The notes beneath the pieces are model-generated. The model was not told the DNA's origin, ran no database searches, and saw nothing but the letters and a program-made list of their open reading frames with translations. 64,000 nt of DNA, from the NCBI GenBank assembly GCA_964020085.1, contig OZ026607.1, forward strand, positions 19,555,606 through 19,619,605, read 5' to 3'. The DNA is from Micromussa lordhowensis. Taxonomy: Eukaryota > Cnidaria > Anthozoa > Scleractinia > Lobophylliidae. Positions 1 through 12,082 of this stretch are shown in pieces. Position numbers and translations under genes: made by a program. Positions within the stretch are counted from its first letter, which is position 1. Every line of letters starts with the position of its first letter.

Positions 1-313
1 CCAATGTCTCATCACCTGGCCCCATCCTGAGCTATTTTCTTCAGCTGATCGCATGTGAACATGGCCCTCCATATTCTTCCACCCCCTTAAAGAATGAACC
101 TTGGTCTTGTCCTCTTTCAGTGAGAGTGTGATTTCATCCAGTTATCTGGATGCAAACAAGGAAATGTCTGGTGCTAACAAAGACATCACTTAGTACCTTA
201 GAAATAAAATAAAAACTTGTGCAGACAGAAGTTAAGGTGAATGATGTAACTTTGGAGTTAAAGATATTTCGATTGTCTGAATGAAGATAGCATGATGTAT
301 TGTGTTTTCACAG
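1..313 (+). other. intron of beta-catenin (3' part)
   Basis: The window opens inside an intron. It ends in a pyrimidine-rich acceptor with AG at 312-313, directly before the armadillo exon. I see no other coding sequence or repeat here. Confidence 0.85.
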
Positions 314-1842
314 GTTTGTGCACTACGTCATTTGACAAGTCGTCATGAAGATGCAGAAAAGGCCCAAAATGCAGTCAGGGTTCACTTTGGCTTGCCAGTC
401 TTGGTGAAACTTCTCTACCCACCATCTCGTTGGCCTCTCATAAAAGCTGTTGTAGGTCTCATGCGTAATCTTGCACTGTGCCCCCTTAATCACACACCAG
501 TCCGTGAGCATGGAGGTCTGCCGCAGCTTGTCCAACTCATGATGCGAGCTCACCAGGACATGCAGAGGAGGCCGGGACAAAGTGTAGTGATTGACGGCGT
601 AAGGATGGAAGACATCGTTGATGGGTGTGTTGGGGCGCTGCATATCTTGGCACGAGAAGCACACAACAGGGCTGTGATAAGAAGTCTCCATTGTATTCCT
701 CTCTTTGTTCAGGTGAGTACTGTCAAAAAGAAGTTGACGTGATTTCAGGTTAGCTTGTCTTATAATAATTTTGAATAGCACTCCTCTTTTGCTCTAAGGG
801 TAGTTCAGAATTATTTTACATGGTTGAGTCATCTCCTGCTCTGGCATGACTATAGTGCATTGCTCAGTGTTACTCTTTTGTTCTATTATTGGGAGAGAAA
901 GTAATTTAAACCCTTTCACTCCTTTGTGTTTCAAAGTTTCATTCTTGTCTTCATTCATTCATTTTCTCTACAGCTTCTCTATTGCCCAATTGAGAACATC
1001 CAGCGTGTTGCTGCTGGAGTTCTTTGTGAACTGGCACAGGATAAGGAAGGTGCAGAGGCTATCGAGGCTGAGAATGCAACCGCCCCCTTAACAGATCTGT
1101 TGCATTCAAGAAATGAAGGCATTGCAGCTTATGCTGCAGCTGTTTTGTTCCGAATGTCTGAGGACAAGTCACAAGATTACAAGAAGAGACTGTCTGTTGA
1201 GCTGACAAGTTCTCTGTTCCGAGATGATGCACCTTGGCCAGAGGTAAAAATTATTTCATTTTTGTTGTGTGCAATGTACTAGTTATTTCGTTTTGATTTT
1301 CTCTTTGTGGACAAAAAGTGTGCGCAAAAGAGGGGATGTTATAATGGGGTCTAGTTCCCTCAAAATGTATACACAAAATTCTTGCTTGGCTCCAAGGCTT
1401 AGTGTAATAAAAGAAATTAATCATTCACCCCTCAAACTTGATGCAATTTATTTTGTTTATTACCTAAGCCTCAGAGCCAAGTTAGATTTTTAATTATATT
1501 GAATTTGGCATATCAACAGTTCATCAAGGCAATAAAATGATACACTCTGACAATTTACTTTGTTCCTATTACCATTGTTCAGACAGAGTATTGATATCGT
1601 AAGGAGAAATAAGGTGCTGATTGTGTTTTTGTTTCTCGTAGCCAATGGATGGTGACTTCCCAGACCCGAACTACAACATGCCGCCTGGAGGATATGGTTA
1701 TCCACATGAAGGATTTGATTACAATCAGCCTATGGATTACTCTCACGAGGCTGCTTATGACTTCCACCATGGGGACCCCTCTATGCAACCTCTCGCTCAT
1801 CCCCCTCCCCGTGGGGGCACCTGGTACGACACTGATTTGTGA
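314..1842 (+). CDS. CTNNB1: beta-catenin, C-terminal exons (partial gene)
   Basis: Last three coding exons of beta-catenin, the armadillo-repeat protein that links cadherins to the cytoskeleton and co-activates TCF/LEF in Wnt signalling. Exons are 314-712 (133 codons), 974-1243 (90 codons) and 1642-1842 (66 codons plus stop). All joins are phase 0 with GT-AG sites. The first exon opens [15 protein letters not shown], and the second contains [19 protein letters not shown] and [19 protein letters not shown]. These are almost invariant in animal beta-catenins and correspond to the last armadillo repeats and the start of helix C. The last exon is Tyr/Pro/Gly/His-rich and ends WYDTDL, the conserved PDZ-binding terminus. 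The tail is shorter than the vertebrate one. Upstream exons lie outside the window. Confidence 0.97.
1244..1641 (+). other. last intron of beta-catenin
   Basis: A 398-bp AT-rich intron with donor GTAAAA at 1244 and acceptor TCGTAG ending at 1641. I see nothing else in it. Confidence 0.85.
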
Positions 1843-3064
1843 GAAGAGACAGACTCCTGGTCCCAAGACTCGAATATCGTAAACCTTGGAATAGGTTTCT
1901 GAACTTTTATTTTCTGACACCTCTAGTTATCTTGGCTTTGCCTTTGAACAGCACTCTGTTACTAGCCATTCGGGCAAGTACTAGTTCATGTGAGGCAAAC
2001 AAATCCTTGTAGATCTCGAACAGAAGTTGCCAGCAGGCAAGCCTAATTGTATTGCAAGTTAGGTGCTATCTTCCTAGTTGACGTAGGTTCTGGCAGTTTG
2101 CCAGGTTCAGCCATTTTAAACGGGTGTTCTACATGGACATGCCAGAACTGTCACAGGGCTTAAGACTACTGAATGAAACTTTTGTAAAAACGACTAAGTC
2201 TCTTTGTTTAGAGTTTTCTTTTCTCAGTTTTCATTTAATTGTGAGAAGGTTGAAAAGTAAAACATTGCCACTGCCAAAGTGAATGTTTTCCTTTGCACAC
2301 GGGAGGTAATTTGTGGGATGTATTATTTGAAGCGCCATGTGTAATGTAAACCTTGTTGCTGTGTGAGTTTTTCTTATTGCATATTTTTAGACCTTGACAT
2401 TTTGAACAAAGAACAAAAAAATTAATGAAGGCATTGTTTTACTTTATTTACACATTATTTTGTCCCTTTGGTTAGTTGAATTAATTTCATGACACTAAAT
2501 ATCAAAGCAGGGGAAAACCATTACATATTGAGCTGTGTATCCTGCAGGCTATATGCCTTGGTTTTACACTGCCTTGATGTTCTACTTGTTTTATTTATGT
2601 CGACTTAAGAGAAAAGTCTCTGTACCTTTTTTCTGTTACACTGTGAATATCTCCTTCAGTAAGTTTGACTTGATTTTTCTTTGTATAGAAGTCACTTATG
2701 GGAAACAAATCAAAACCAGTCCATCTCTGACTAGTACGACTTGTATGTTGCACAAACTAGTTCTTTTTCTATCATTACTATTTCTGTATATGCCTTCTCT
2801 TTCCTGTAAATTTCTTGTTTAGAGTAGTTTTCTTGGATCAGGGGAAGTTTGATTTCCTCTTTACTGAATGTATCATAGCAGGCTCCTTTTTTCTTTCGCT
2901 TTGAATTGTTGTATTTATAGATTGCCATGTCGCTGAGAGCTTAGCAGTGAAATAATTTTAGGTATTTTTAGCCACCGTGCTTGGTGTACGTTGTCACTCA
3001 GCAGTGTATTGAAGGAAGATATGCCGTGAATTGAACACTGATTGAACAGCTATGTGCTATTAAA
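1843..3064 (+). other. probable 3' UTR of beta-catenin
   Basis: AT-rich sequence follows the TGA stop without convincing coding potential. The first reasonable poly(A) signal I find is ATTAAA at 3059-3064, so the UTR end is a guess. Short ORFs here (for example 2535-2822) are hydrophobic, T-rich chance ORFs. Confidence 0.5.
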
Positions 3065-3139
3065 TTTTTTTAATCATCTAGAAACATATGGTGTTTGAGT
3101 CTTTGATGTTTTTATGGGTTATGAAAGGCCTGAAACACT

Positions 3140-3310
3140 TTTCATTCAATGGAAAATCCCAGTTTGAATTTCAGGAAATTTCCAGTGGCAAATGGAACAG
3201 CATTTTCCACAATTTCCATGAAAACCTTGCAAGGTATAGCAAGACTTGGAAATTTCTTACCAGAAATTTCCATTCCATTTGACTTTCCTTCTGGAATTTC
3301 CGGAACTTTG
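3140..3310. repeat. cluster of GGAAATTTCC-like motifs
   Basis: Near-palindromic motifs of the form GGAAATTTC, CAATTTCC, GAAATTTCC and GGAATTTCC recur about every 20-40 bp on both strands. It could be decayed repeat DNA or a cluster of Rel/NF-kB-like sites; the sequence alone does not decide. Confidence 0.4.
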
Positions 3311-4377
3311 GTGTATGGTTTGCTTTTCAGAAATTCAACAATTTGATCTGGATTTTTATATTTTCTTACCATTTGTCCCATGGCCAGTTTCAAAATTATC
3401 GGGATCTTGAAATTCTGGACTCTTGCAGATGCATTTTCCTGCATTTTCAGGTCTGTTTTTGTTGTTTCATTTTTTGTTCATATACCGGTAATATAAGTCA
3501 ACTAATTTAAATTGAGAAGAGAATTGAGAAGAGAATTGTGTTACAATGAAGAAGTTACAGTCGACTATTTCTATCAAGGTGCTATCCTTTAACGTTTTCA
3601 CAACTGGTATGTTTCAAATCGTCAAATAAGCTCAGGTTTAATCCTTAAATCAAATATATTCTGGAGAGCAACATGGTACACTTTATTCACATATATCATG
3701 TACAAGAATGATTGATGAACAACACACGATATATTGGCGCAAAAACAAAGCAAAATATTAACATTTGAACGATATAATCACAGAGGGTTTTTCCTTCCAA
3801 TATCCTCAACTAACCTTGGGCGGAATCATTCTTGTTTGATCTCTTTTGTTTTGACACTGGCGTGAAATATGCAAATGACAATTAACTGTTTGCCAAATTA
3901 GTATTCATATTCTATCCTATTGCAACCCCAGTTTGAAAAGTATGAAGATCTTTCTAGCTTTCTGGACAAGCAATTAAAAAAGGTGGTTTTCACACAGCTT
4001 ATATCTTTACACATTTCAAAGTTGCCCTCTAGATCTGCTTCAAAATGAATTTTGTGGGAAACTGTTGAACTGTGTTTGATGTTTATTAAAGGACCCAAGT
4101 CAGCCTCCGCCATTTTCGATGTCGTCGAAATTACTGATATTGCATGGTGAAGCAAAATCTTATTGCTTTACTGTAAGTTGTGTTTAATCATCTTGAGTAG
4201 TTTCACAGTGATTTCCTTCGTTTCGACATGGTCCAAATAAAATATATTTATTCATTCAAAATATTTCCCTGTTTCTGATTGATTAAAACCACATGCATAA
4301 TTTACCATAACCGGCTGCTGTTCACCAAATTTGAAAAGAATCTTTGCCATATTGAGTCAATGACGTCAAAAGGCTTT

Positions 4378-4483
4378 CGTAGGATATGAAGAATTCTGCA
4401 GATCTCGGAGGGCATTATCCACCTCGGCCTTCGGCCTCTGTGGATAACACCCTCCTTGTTCTGCAGAATTCTTCATATCCTAC
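4378..4483. mobile_element. hairpin (fold-back) element
   Basis: GGATATGAAGAATTCTGCAG at 4382-4401 is matched by its exact reverse complement at 4461-4480. A second inner inverted pair (GGCATTATCCAC / GTGGATAACACC) and a central GGCCTTCGGCC turn follow. It is a MITE-like fold-back with no coding capacity. I could not define a target duplication. Confidence 0.7.
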
Positions 4484-5278
4484 TCAGCCTCATTCAATAA
4501 TTGCTAAATAACTAAACTCTCACATGTAAACACAAACAGAGGTGTGGCTGACTAAACCTTTATTTTCGTGAGATTTTGTACAAAATTCATTTCTCAAATA
4601 GATGAAAAAAGAATTTTGGAAAAGTGATTGGCCACTGTTCAGCTCCATCCACGAATACACTTCATAATAATTTTTTTTGATACCTAAAGGAAAACCTTTT
4701 TTAGCCTTAATTTACAGGCAGAGGGATAGCAGGAATCTTTCCTTGTCCTTGAAATCTGACCTGCGGGGGGGAGGGTAATCTTTGGGTCGGGGTGTGCTGC
4801 TTGAAAAATCAAGCATTTCCCTGACCAAAAAAATACAAACTGTCAGACCTAGTAGCAGCTTCTAACGTTAACTTATGGCTGTCCTTTCTACTTGCTCACT
4901 AAGACAGATAAGTTCAGAGTTCCATGGTATTACATGCAAATCAGCCATGTTAAATTATTTCACTTTTCCCTGACTTTTTCAAAATGTCATTTTCTCCTGA
5001 CTCTAAATAAGAATTTTATTTTGCCCTGACCATTTCCTAACCTGTGGCAACCCTAGAGTATGATTTTCACGCCACAAAATATGATTGTGCCAAATTTAAC
5101 TGATAATTAAACCTGTCAAACATCCGCTAACATTTCATTCACTAACATCTGCATCCTCTGCATAATTTTTCGCATAAAACAGAAAAATTGTTCAGTATTA
5201 GCGATAAAGCAGCTGCCTTCCAGCCCTACAAGCAAGTAATTTTTTTCATTTTAAATATAATTGTTTATTACTATTCTT

Positions 5279-8200
5279 TTATTTCTTTGGGAAAAGACGT
5301 ATAAACATTATCATCCACATAAATACAACACAAACTGTTATCAACATTATCCAAATCCACAAAGAACACCGTCTCTGTGTTAACTCCTCAAGTCTTTCCG
5401 ATTCTCGTTTAAGTTTATCAAAATTGGAATCTGCAAGCTTTGTTGAATGCTCCAGTGTCTGAGGAAAGAAAAGAACAAATTTAAAGAAATATTTGCTTCA
5501 AAACCCTTCAAAAATCCTCCACATCTCACTTGCTGGGCATTTCAATCTTTCTCTCTGTTTAAGTACATTTTCAAGAAAACTGTTCAAACTAATTAATTAT
5601 TCATCAAGTTTAAATAATGGAAATTGTGTCCGTGACAGTGCTTGGATATCTGACCTTAATAGGCCAGTTTCGATTTATCAAAATTCAGCCTAAAACAATA
5701 GACCTCGGCACGAGGCTCCGGGGAATAAACCCCACAAACCCTGTAGTTATTCCCCGGAGCCTCGTGCTGAGGTCTATTGTCTTAGGCTGAATTTTAATAT
5801 ATCGAAATTGGTCTATTAAAAGAGATTTTTACAACTCTATTTCTCTGTTTTCTCCTTTGTTTTTAGTTTGGATTGCAAAGACAATATCAAACACTCATGT
5901 CCGTGTTTAAAGATACTGTGCGACACCTCATATTCGTGATGTAAATGATGTGTTCAAACACAGTCTTTCATGTTTGGTGTAATATTACTGCAAAAGCAAG
6001 TGTACCTGGCTGGAGATGAGAAAAACAAGACATCCACGTAACCTCTCCAGCCTCTTACGTACTCAGTGCCTCCACTTTCACTCCCCTCAGTTCCACCCTT
6101 CACACCCATTGCAGACCTATGTAAGGTCTCATTGAACAAAACACTTCTCACCTTGTTATCTTCTTTAATAATATTACTGGCCACCACAGATGAATGTTTT
6201 AAGTTCTGGGCCATCTTTATCATTTCTTCAGCAATGTTTTCTTGCATGTTTTGGTGGTATTGCAGGGCAGTGTCTACATTTTCATCCTTTGTGTCTCTGT
6301 TCTTGTCTCCTGTTAACCTGTCATGGAAATGTGATAGTAAGAATAATGTTCAAATTATTACATCAAAATTCTCAGTATAAGAATTTTAAAAAGCCAGTTT
6401 ACCTGTTCCGTAGGCCTTGAGAATCTTTTGTGCTGTCTAAAATATAGAAAGGACGATTCCCAAGTTACAAATTGGTTAGAGAATAAACAAACAAAAACAT
6501 CATTTACTCAAAAGATAAAAACATTCACTGGCTAAAAAAACTTCAAAAAACAACATGAGGTTTCAGCTGTCAATCTACAGCCTTAGACAGAAGATATCAT
6601 TTACTGTTAGTAGTTGTACTTAAAAAGGAAGTTGTACTTAAAAAGGGCCACTTAAAAAGAAAAATTACTTGGCATGAGGTTAATACTCCAGACGTTAACT
6701 GGGCATTCAGCAAAGTCAAAGAAAAAGAGCCAAATTTTCTCCTGTCCAGTCTGACATGAATTAGTCAATATGATCCTATAGTTGACATATTATTTGTTTT
6801 TTATTATATTCATCTGGTGAGTTTCAGCAAAAATATTTTAACAAATCTCAAGTTGTGTTCTCTTTATTTGTGTCAAAACTTCTTATTAATGATTGAGCAA
6901 AATTTAATATTCTCTGTACTTTAAAAAGAATACTTAGGTAACTCTATACATATCTCTTACTAACTGAGTTCGAGGGCCATACCGTAAGTTACGGACCCAG
7001 TTTTTTCCCCATCTATTTATAGCCCAAGCGTGAAGCACGCGGGCCATAAATCGAAGGGGAAAAACAAGGATCTGTAACTTATAGTACAGACCGAGAAAAC
7101 AAGGTTAGTAAGATATTTATTATATCTCTACTGTTTGCCTGACGGGTTCAGGAACGATTTCTATTCACGCTGAACGGCTACAAATTTTTGACACACCTCG
7201 AAAGCAAAAGGAGTCAATTTAAAAAGTCGTTGTTAACTGACTGTTAAGTCGCTAGCAGGTTTTAATACATACACAATTTCAGAAGTAAAAGAAAGTTTGA
7301 AACTTTTACTTGCTAGAAAAGTTAAGAACACTTGGTGATAAATCAAGAAACATTTTGGCAACAAAAACAGCTTCAAATTTTAGCGGGGAGTACAGTAAAA
7401 TATGGCCCGCTAAATTGACCAATCGCACCGCAAGTACTAACTGAGAGATATAATAAAAGATGTTAAATGTAGAAAAGTATTGTGTTATTCTCACCATTTC
7501 CAAGCAGTTCATTTCGCATTTCTTTGTGAATCTGTGATTTTGCCCTAATGTGTAATTCTTGTCCTTTATTTGCTGGTCGTCCTTTATCTGTCTGTACAGC
7601 TTGGCTGGGCGGCTGACTCAATGGACGTACCAGTTGCTGACTAGCAAGCAGCTTGTCTGTTGGAGATTTCTATCAAAACCCAGGATTGGTAAATTACTTA
7701 TTAATAATAGTTGTTTGAGAAAAGAAAAAGTTGCTTACAGCTTGGCATGGCCAAGTAAACAGCTATTGCTGGCAATGCAGTGATATAGAGACCCATTGTA
7801 TCAAATGTATAAAGCCTCACTGATTGCTGTTTCTTGTTTATCTTATTTTTGCAAGCAAGTAGCTGCTTTTTAGGGACACTACATGGATTTCTAAGGAATT
7901 ATATCACTGTTCTGCCAATTGCCAGCTATCCCCTGGGCTGTGAGAATGGATTAGGTAAATAAATTCATATGCTTGCTCAGTTTATTTGTTTCTTTGTTTT
8001 CTGTTGTTCCTGTGGAGATTAAAAGTAATATTATTGATTCAGAGCCCTCACTGGAAACATTGGTGGTAGACCTACCGGTATTTTCCACAGTTTATACAGT
8101 TGGTAAAGAAAATAAGTAAAGACAGTAATATTATAATAACATTACAGTGTATTTTTACAATCTAACCAAATACTTGACATAATTTTATGCTTCCATGGGG

Positions 8201-9634
8201 TTATAGCAAAACATTAGTGAAATACCTCATTTCAACCAATCATATTTCAGTACTGGTTATTTCATCATTCTGTCATGATAATTATTAAATATAGAGCCAT
8301 GATGATCTTTTTTTATGGTGCTCTAAACAGGCTGAAGCTTAAACAAAGTCTTACCATTTTCTGTGTTTCGATGAGACCTTTCAGGAACTCTACTTTCTTG
8401 TTATATTCATTCATTGTATCTGGACTGGGTTTGCTGTGAAATAAGTATTAATCAAATTCAAAACAATTCTGACATTGATCCATATGACGATAAGTACAGT
8501 AGTGTTAATATTGCAAAAAAACGTCATAGTGCCATGGACAAAATATTTTTGAGAGTTTCCATTATTGTATTTGAGTGAAAACATTTATTCTTTTATCTCC
8601 CATTTCTGCCATTTTAACATAACATTAATTATTTTTTTGCTCACCTGCTTGACCTTTTGAGTTCAGTGACTTGCCTCTGAAGGGTTGATACGTACTACAG
8701 AAAAATGCATAGAGCCTATAAAATCTACGGGTAACTGAATAACTTGGCAACTGCATATCATGCAACCATGTTGTCCATTTTACATCATTCTTCATTAGTA
8801 ATAGATCCACCTTGTATTAAACGTTAATTTCAATATTACTGTACCTTTCAATATAACTAATAAACTCTACATTTCATGAAAATTACTAAAGGCTCGAAAA
8901 AAGTGCTCTCCAGTTGTACCTGACCCAGGTAGATTTTCCTGCCGGACAAGAAAAATGTGAGAGCTGCTTGTCCGAGGGCACCCTGTGAGCACTGAGCCTC
9001 TTTTCTCTCTTTTGTGAGGGGACAGGAGACGAAAAGAAAAGCATATGTACCGTAAGAAAAGGCTCTGCTTGTAGGGTGGTCCGAGGGCGGTGTGCGACAC
9101 TTGCAGACTGCAGACTACAGACTACATTTAGGTCTAAATAGCACTCTGGTTAGCCTGAATAGCACTCAGGTTAGCCTGAATAGCACTCAGGTTAGCCTGT
9201 TTACGGTTAGCTATTGGTAATGGAAATGGAATACAATATTTTAGTGAAAAAGTCTACAGTCTGCAGTCTGCAAGTGTCGCACACCGGTCCGAGGGACAAG
9301 TTGGAATTCAAGTTTTTCTCGACCCTTGCCCAACTTTAATGAGTGATTCTTTTTTTGCTAAAATATCTCAAACCTATGTACGTAAAACATTTTAAGCTTT
9401 ATATGTGACTGACTGTAACCACTTTAAAAGCCTTGACTGGCTGTAAATATTTTAAAAACCTTTTACTTCAGAAGTCGATAGGATTTCAGCTGAATGGATA
9501 AATCTATCGTCAATACTACCTACTTTTTCTAATCTCCAATTGACGTTTTCCTTGTTGTCCTGAATTTCCTCGGCCATGGCTTCACAACGTTCTAAAAGTC
9601 GTCGAAAATTTATTTCCACCTTAGAGGCCGCCAT
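5279..9634 (-). CDS. USE1: USE1, SNARE of Golgi-to-ER traffic
   Basis: Complete minus-strand gene for USE1, a tail-anchored Q-SNARE acting at the ER in retrograde transport with syntaxin 18 and SEC22B. Coding exons in order are 9634-9524, 8694-8645, 8433-8355, 7669-7495, 6436-6403, 6317-6152 and 5458-5279. Every junction is GT-AG and phase-consistent, giving 264 residues (the family is about 260). The N-terminus MAASKVEINF...LLERCEAMAEE...NWRLEK matches the family start. An upstream in-frame ATG at 9661 exists, but the MAAS start fits known USE1 better. The C-terminal SNARE heptad region includes NLKHSSVVASNIIKEDNK and LADSNFDKLKRESERLEELT. A hydrophobic anchor (LWIWIMLITVCVVFMWMIMF) precedes the short tail IRLFPKK. 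It is divergent from the ORF at 10385. Confidence 0.94.
5656..5819. mobile_element. palindromic fold-back element in last USE1 intron
   Basis: Near-complete palindrome of about 164 bp. The left arm starts TTAATAGGCCAGTTTCGAT, and the right arm ends with the reverse complement of TTAATAGACCAATTTCGAT. The centre pairs CGAGGCTCCGGGGAATAA with TTATTCCCCGGAGCCTCG. It has no coding capacity. The ends resemble those of the elements at 33299-33444 and 42375-42539. Confidence 0.8.
6951..7122. mobile_element. fold-back element in USE1 intron
   Basis: Inverted arms: left ATCTCTTACTAAC...CGTAAGTTACGGACCCAG, right the complement of the CTTACTAACCTTG...TAAGTTACAGATCC type, around a spacer holding GTGAAGCACGCGGGCC. 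It is imperfect but clearly palindromic and non-coding. Confidence 0.6.
9088..9286 (+). mobile_element. MITE with 9-bp target duplication (copy 1)
   Basis: A 199-bp element with termini CGGTGTGCGACACTTGCAGA and the reverse complement at the other end, flanked by the 9-bp direct repeat GTCCGAGGG (9079-9087 and 9287-9295). Inside are three tandem 21-bp units containing GGTTAGCCTGAATAGCACTC. It sits in the first USE1 intron. A second copy in opposite orientation is at 63769-63953. The 9-bp duplication fits Mutator-like or Merlin-type non-autonomous elements. No transposase is present. Confidence 0.9.
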
Positions 9635-9661
9635 GTTGGAATCATCTACAAGATTCTTCAT

Positions 9662-10243
9662 GTATGCTCATTTGTAGTGTGTACCGAACAAGGCCAGGCA
9701 GTCTGGAGAATGTCGTCTTCTTTTACCAATTTCTTTTTATTGAAATAATTTTAGTTCCTGCAGAAAAAAAAGTGTTCCTTTCCAATCAATCATGAAGCTG
9801 CTCGCAGGCTAACAAAAATCGAACCTTTGCGGTCGTCAGTGTCTGAAAAGAAAGATACTAAAAATTACCCCACCCCACACCCCAGGGGTGTACGTGATGC
9901 ACCCGTTTAAAAAGCACGCATTTCTTGTTTATCTTTATCATATCACAATTTGATTGGCTGTTGGCACCCTAGACATGATATTTGCACGTGCCATGTCGTC
10001 ATCGTACTGCAATTTGATAGGCTGTTGACACACATGACGTGACTCGAAGGAAAGATTTCGAAAATATCTGGAGCACGAAGGAAGCGAAAGTAGCGACAAA
10101 CAAGGAACTACATTGCTTCGTGTTCATGGGACCCGTGTCTTCAGATTGGTTAGCATTCGCCGTGACTTCCAACAAGCTTTTTAAATTGTGATTTTGACAA
10201 GTGAAGTCAAATCCAGGAGCTTTTCAGCTGATTTAAATTCAAG
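9662..10243. promoter_or_regulatory. divergent promoter region between USE1 and the 65-residue ORF
   Basis: About 580 bp separate the USE1 start from the donor of a probable non-coding first exon for the plus-strand ORF (GTAAGC after 10243). It contains a duplicated block of about 33 bp (9946-9978 and 10010-10042), the first with an inverted CCAAT box, and TGACGT-type motifs near 10035. No clear TATA box is seen. Bidirectional use is inferred from the arrangement. Confidence 0.45.
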
Positions 10244-10384
10244 GTAAGCTTCGCGTGTGTTTATTCACCAGCGCACTCTATAATATATAATGCATCTACC
10301 GTTGGGCCGTTTCCTTTATATCTGAACGATTTGTTCTCAACCGGACATTTACTGTTATTTTATATATCTTACAGTTATAAAGAG

Positions 10385-10582
10385 ATGTCTTCCGTTCCTA
10401 TAAGTTCAGCTTTTGTAAGGAGGCAGATAAATCCCGTCAAACCAGACACGATAACGGAAACCACAATTGGTAGGGAGAAGGAAAACAAGGAAGCCTTTGT
10501 GCAACCAAGACAGCCATTCTACAGTTCATTCTTTACAAGCTACAAAGATCGGAGAGCAGTTGGAAAAGACGTCAAGACTTAA
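10385..10582 (+). CDS. small conserved-looking hypothetical protein (65 aa)
   Basis: A 65-residue ORF with a proper gene setting. A donor after 10243 (AAG/GTAAGC) and a pyrimidine-rich acceptor ending TTACAG at 10374 give a short 5' UTR intron; ATG follows at 10385. AATAAA lies at 10585-10590, just after the stop. The protein is hydrophilic, with a basic N-terminal half (FVRRQINPVKPDTITETT) and an aromatic C-terminal patch (QPFYSSFFTSYKDRRAVG). It has no signal peptide or membrane segment. I do not recognise a family. Head-to-head placement with USE1 suggests a shared promoter. It could be a small housekeeping protein or a spurious ORF; the splice and poly(A) signals favour a real gene. Confidence 0.5.
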   Translation: MSSVPISSAFVRRQINPVKPDTITETTIGREKENKEAFVQPRQPFYSSFFTSYKDRRAVGKDVKT

Positions 10583-11491
10583 GGAATAAAAAGGATCTTC
10601 TCAATACAATCAACCTGGGATTGCAGGTCACACTAAATTCTTTTTGAGGAGCCTTAATTGACGACTAATTACGATCGATCACGCGAGATTGCACGCGCAC
10701 CTCGATTGTTGTGACGTCATTGGAGAGAGCATTGGTTGCAAGTGTTACAGACGTTTGCATGGAAAAATAGCTCGAAGAAGCCATCGATGGCAAATGGTCA
10801 GACCAAATAACATGATACAAATACATGATACAATTACCCCTGATTGTTCCTGATCGCCAGAAGAAAAGGCTTGTGCTACTCTACAAAAATGGAATGAATA
10901 GATGTTACTAATAAAATTTACGTTTCCCAGCTTATGCAGTCTACCATAGAGCCTGGCTCTATTTTTTTCTAGAGTACTCTTGAGTGGGCTTACGCAGCGC
11001 GTGGGATATGAACGAGCCAAAACGCAACGGGGTGGGACTGGGGAAGACAAACATTTGAGTCTGCTTCGCGGCCGCTTTTGCACTCCATGATCGCATCGCT
11101 AAGGATTAAATTATAGCAAAAACGGCAAAAAAAATTACGTCTGTAGACAGACTAAGCCAGATGTGTCCGAACAAATTATTTATTGTCGGTACCAGTCTTT
11201 TTCAAAGGTCTAGACTGGACAAAAGTAGAAGAGCGCGGATCCTCTGTAAATAATTGGATAGGAGTGTGTCACTTGGATACTATACTCAAGACCATCGTCA
11301 GCTTGAATTTGCAACCCTTTTCTGATCCTATTCTAGACTAGGCACCAAACACCCCTTCTCTTTCTCAGACTAGCTATTTTTCATGCAGAAACTCGACCTC
11401 GTTTGGCAGAAACTGAAACACTATTGTCGTGCAGCATACGCTAACAATTTCTATTAATTCTAAGCAAAGAACCCTGTTCTACACTAGATTA

Positions 11492-11570
11492 TCATCACAT
11501 TGTCAAAGTAGCTGTGGATCCACGAGGCGATAGCTGAGTGGATCCGCAGACTACTTTGACAATGTGATGA
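11492..11570. mobile_element. short hairpin element
   Basis: TCATCACATTGTCAAAGTAG at 11492-11511 is inverted as CTACTTTGACAATGTGATGA at 11551-11570, around a GTGGATCC-containing loop. It is probably part of a longer repeat that gives the open frame at 11551-11904. Confidence 0.65.
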
Positions 11571-12082
11571 CGAAATTCATTGTCAATAACAGGGCAGACT
11601 CATTAAAAACTGACATCAATTTGTTTTTTACGATAACAAATGGTCGAATTGCCCGCTCTCGCTCGCTGACGCGTCGCACGAATTTCAAATTCGTGTGTCT
11701 GTCCGCATATTGACGATAATAATTAGCCAATGAGCGCGCGAGAATTTCTGCAGTTATCGTAAAAATACTGTTCGCTTTCCCGGTAAACTTATACCCTATT
11801 CTCGACCAAAACTGTCTGATTTCTATACCGTATCTCAGACTAAACTGCCTGAAAAGCAACACATACCTACATATCGGAGTACTGCGCCCGGGATTGTCAG
11901 TCATTTCTTGGCCCCGCCCCTAAACCAAATCCCGAGTATTTTTATAGCTCCAGAGAAAAAGAAGTAACTTGATCGATTGTGAGCATGTTATTGTTTAGCA
12001 TGTAGTTTTCACTATATTTTCCAGTTAAATTTAACAAACTATACCTAATAAGCGTACCCATTGTTTTTCTTAGTTTGTTGAA

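Larger units (their letters stand above)
3065..5278. other. intergenic DNA between convergent beta-catenin and USE1
   Basis: No gene is supported. It holds a cluster of imperfect GGAAATTTCC-like motifs (about 3140-3310), a perfect-ended hairpin element at 4378-4483 and AT-rich spacer. Both flanking genes end here, so USE1 3' UTR probably occupies part of the right end. Confidence 0.7.

Noticed and set aside
11551..11904. 117-codon minus-strand ORF
   Set aside because: It starts inside a fold-back repeat and shows no domain or splice context; it looks repeat-derived.
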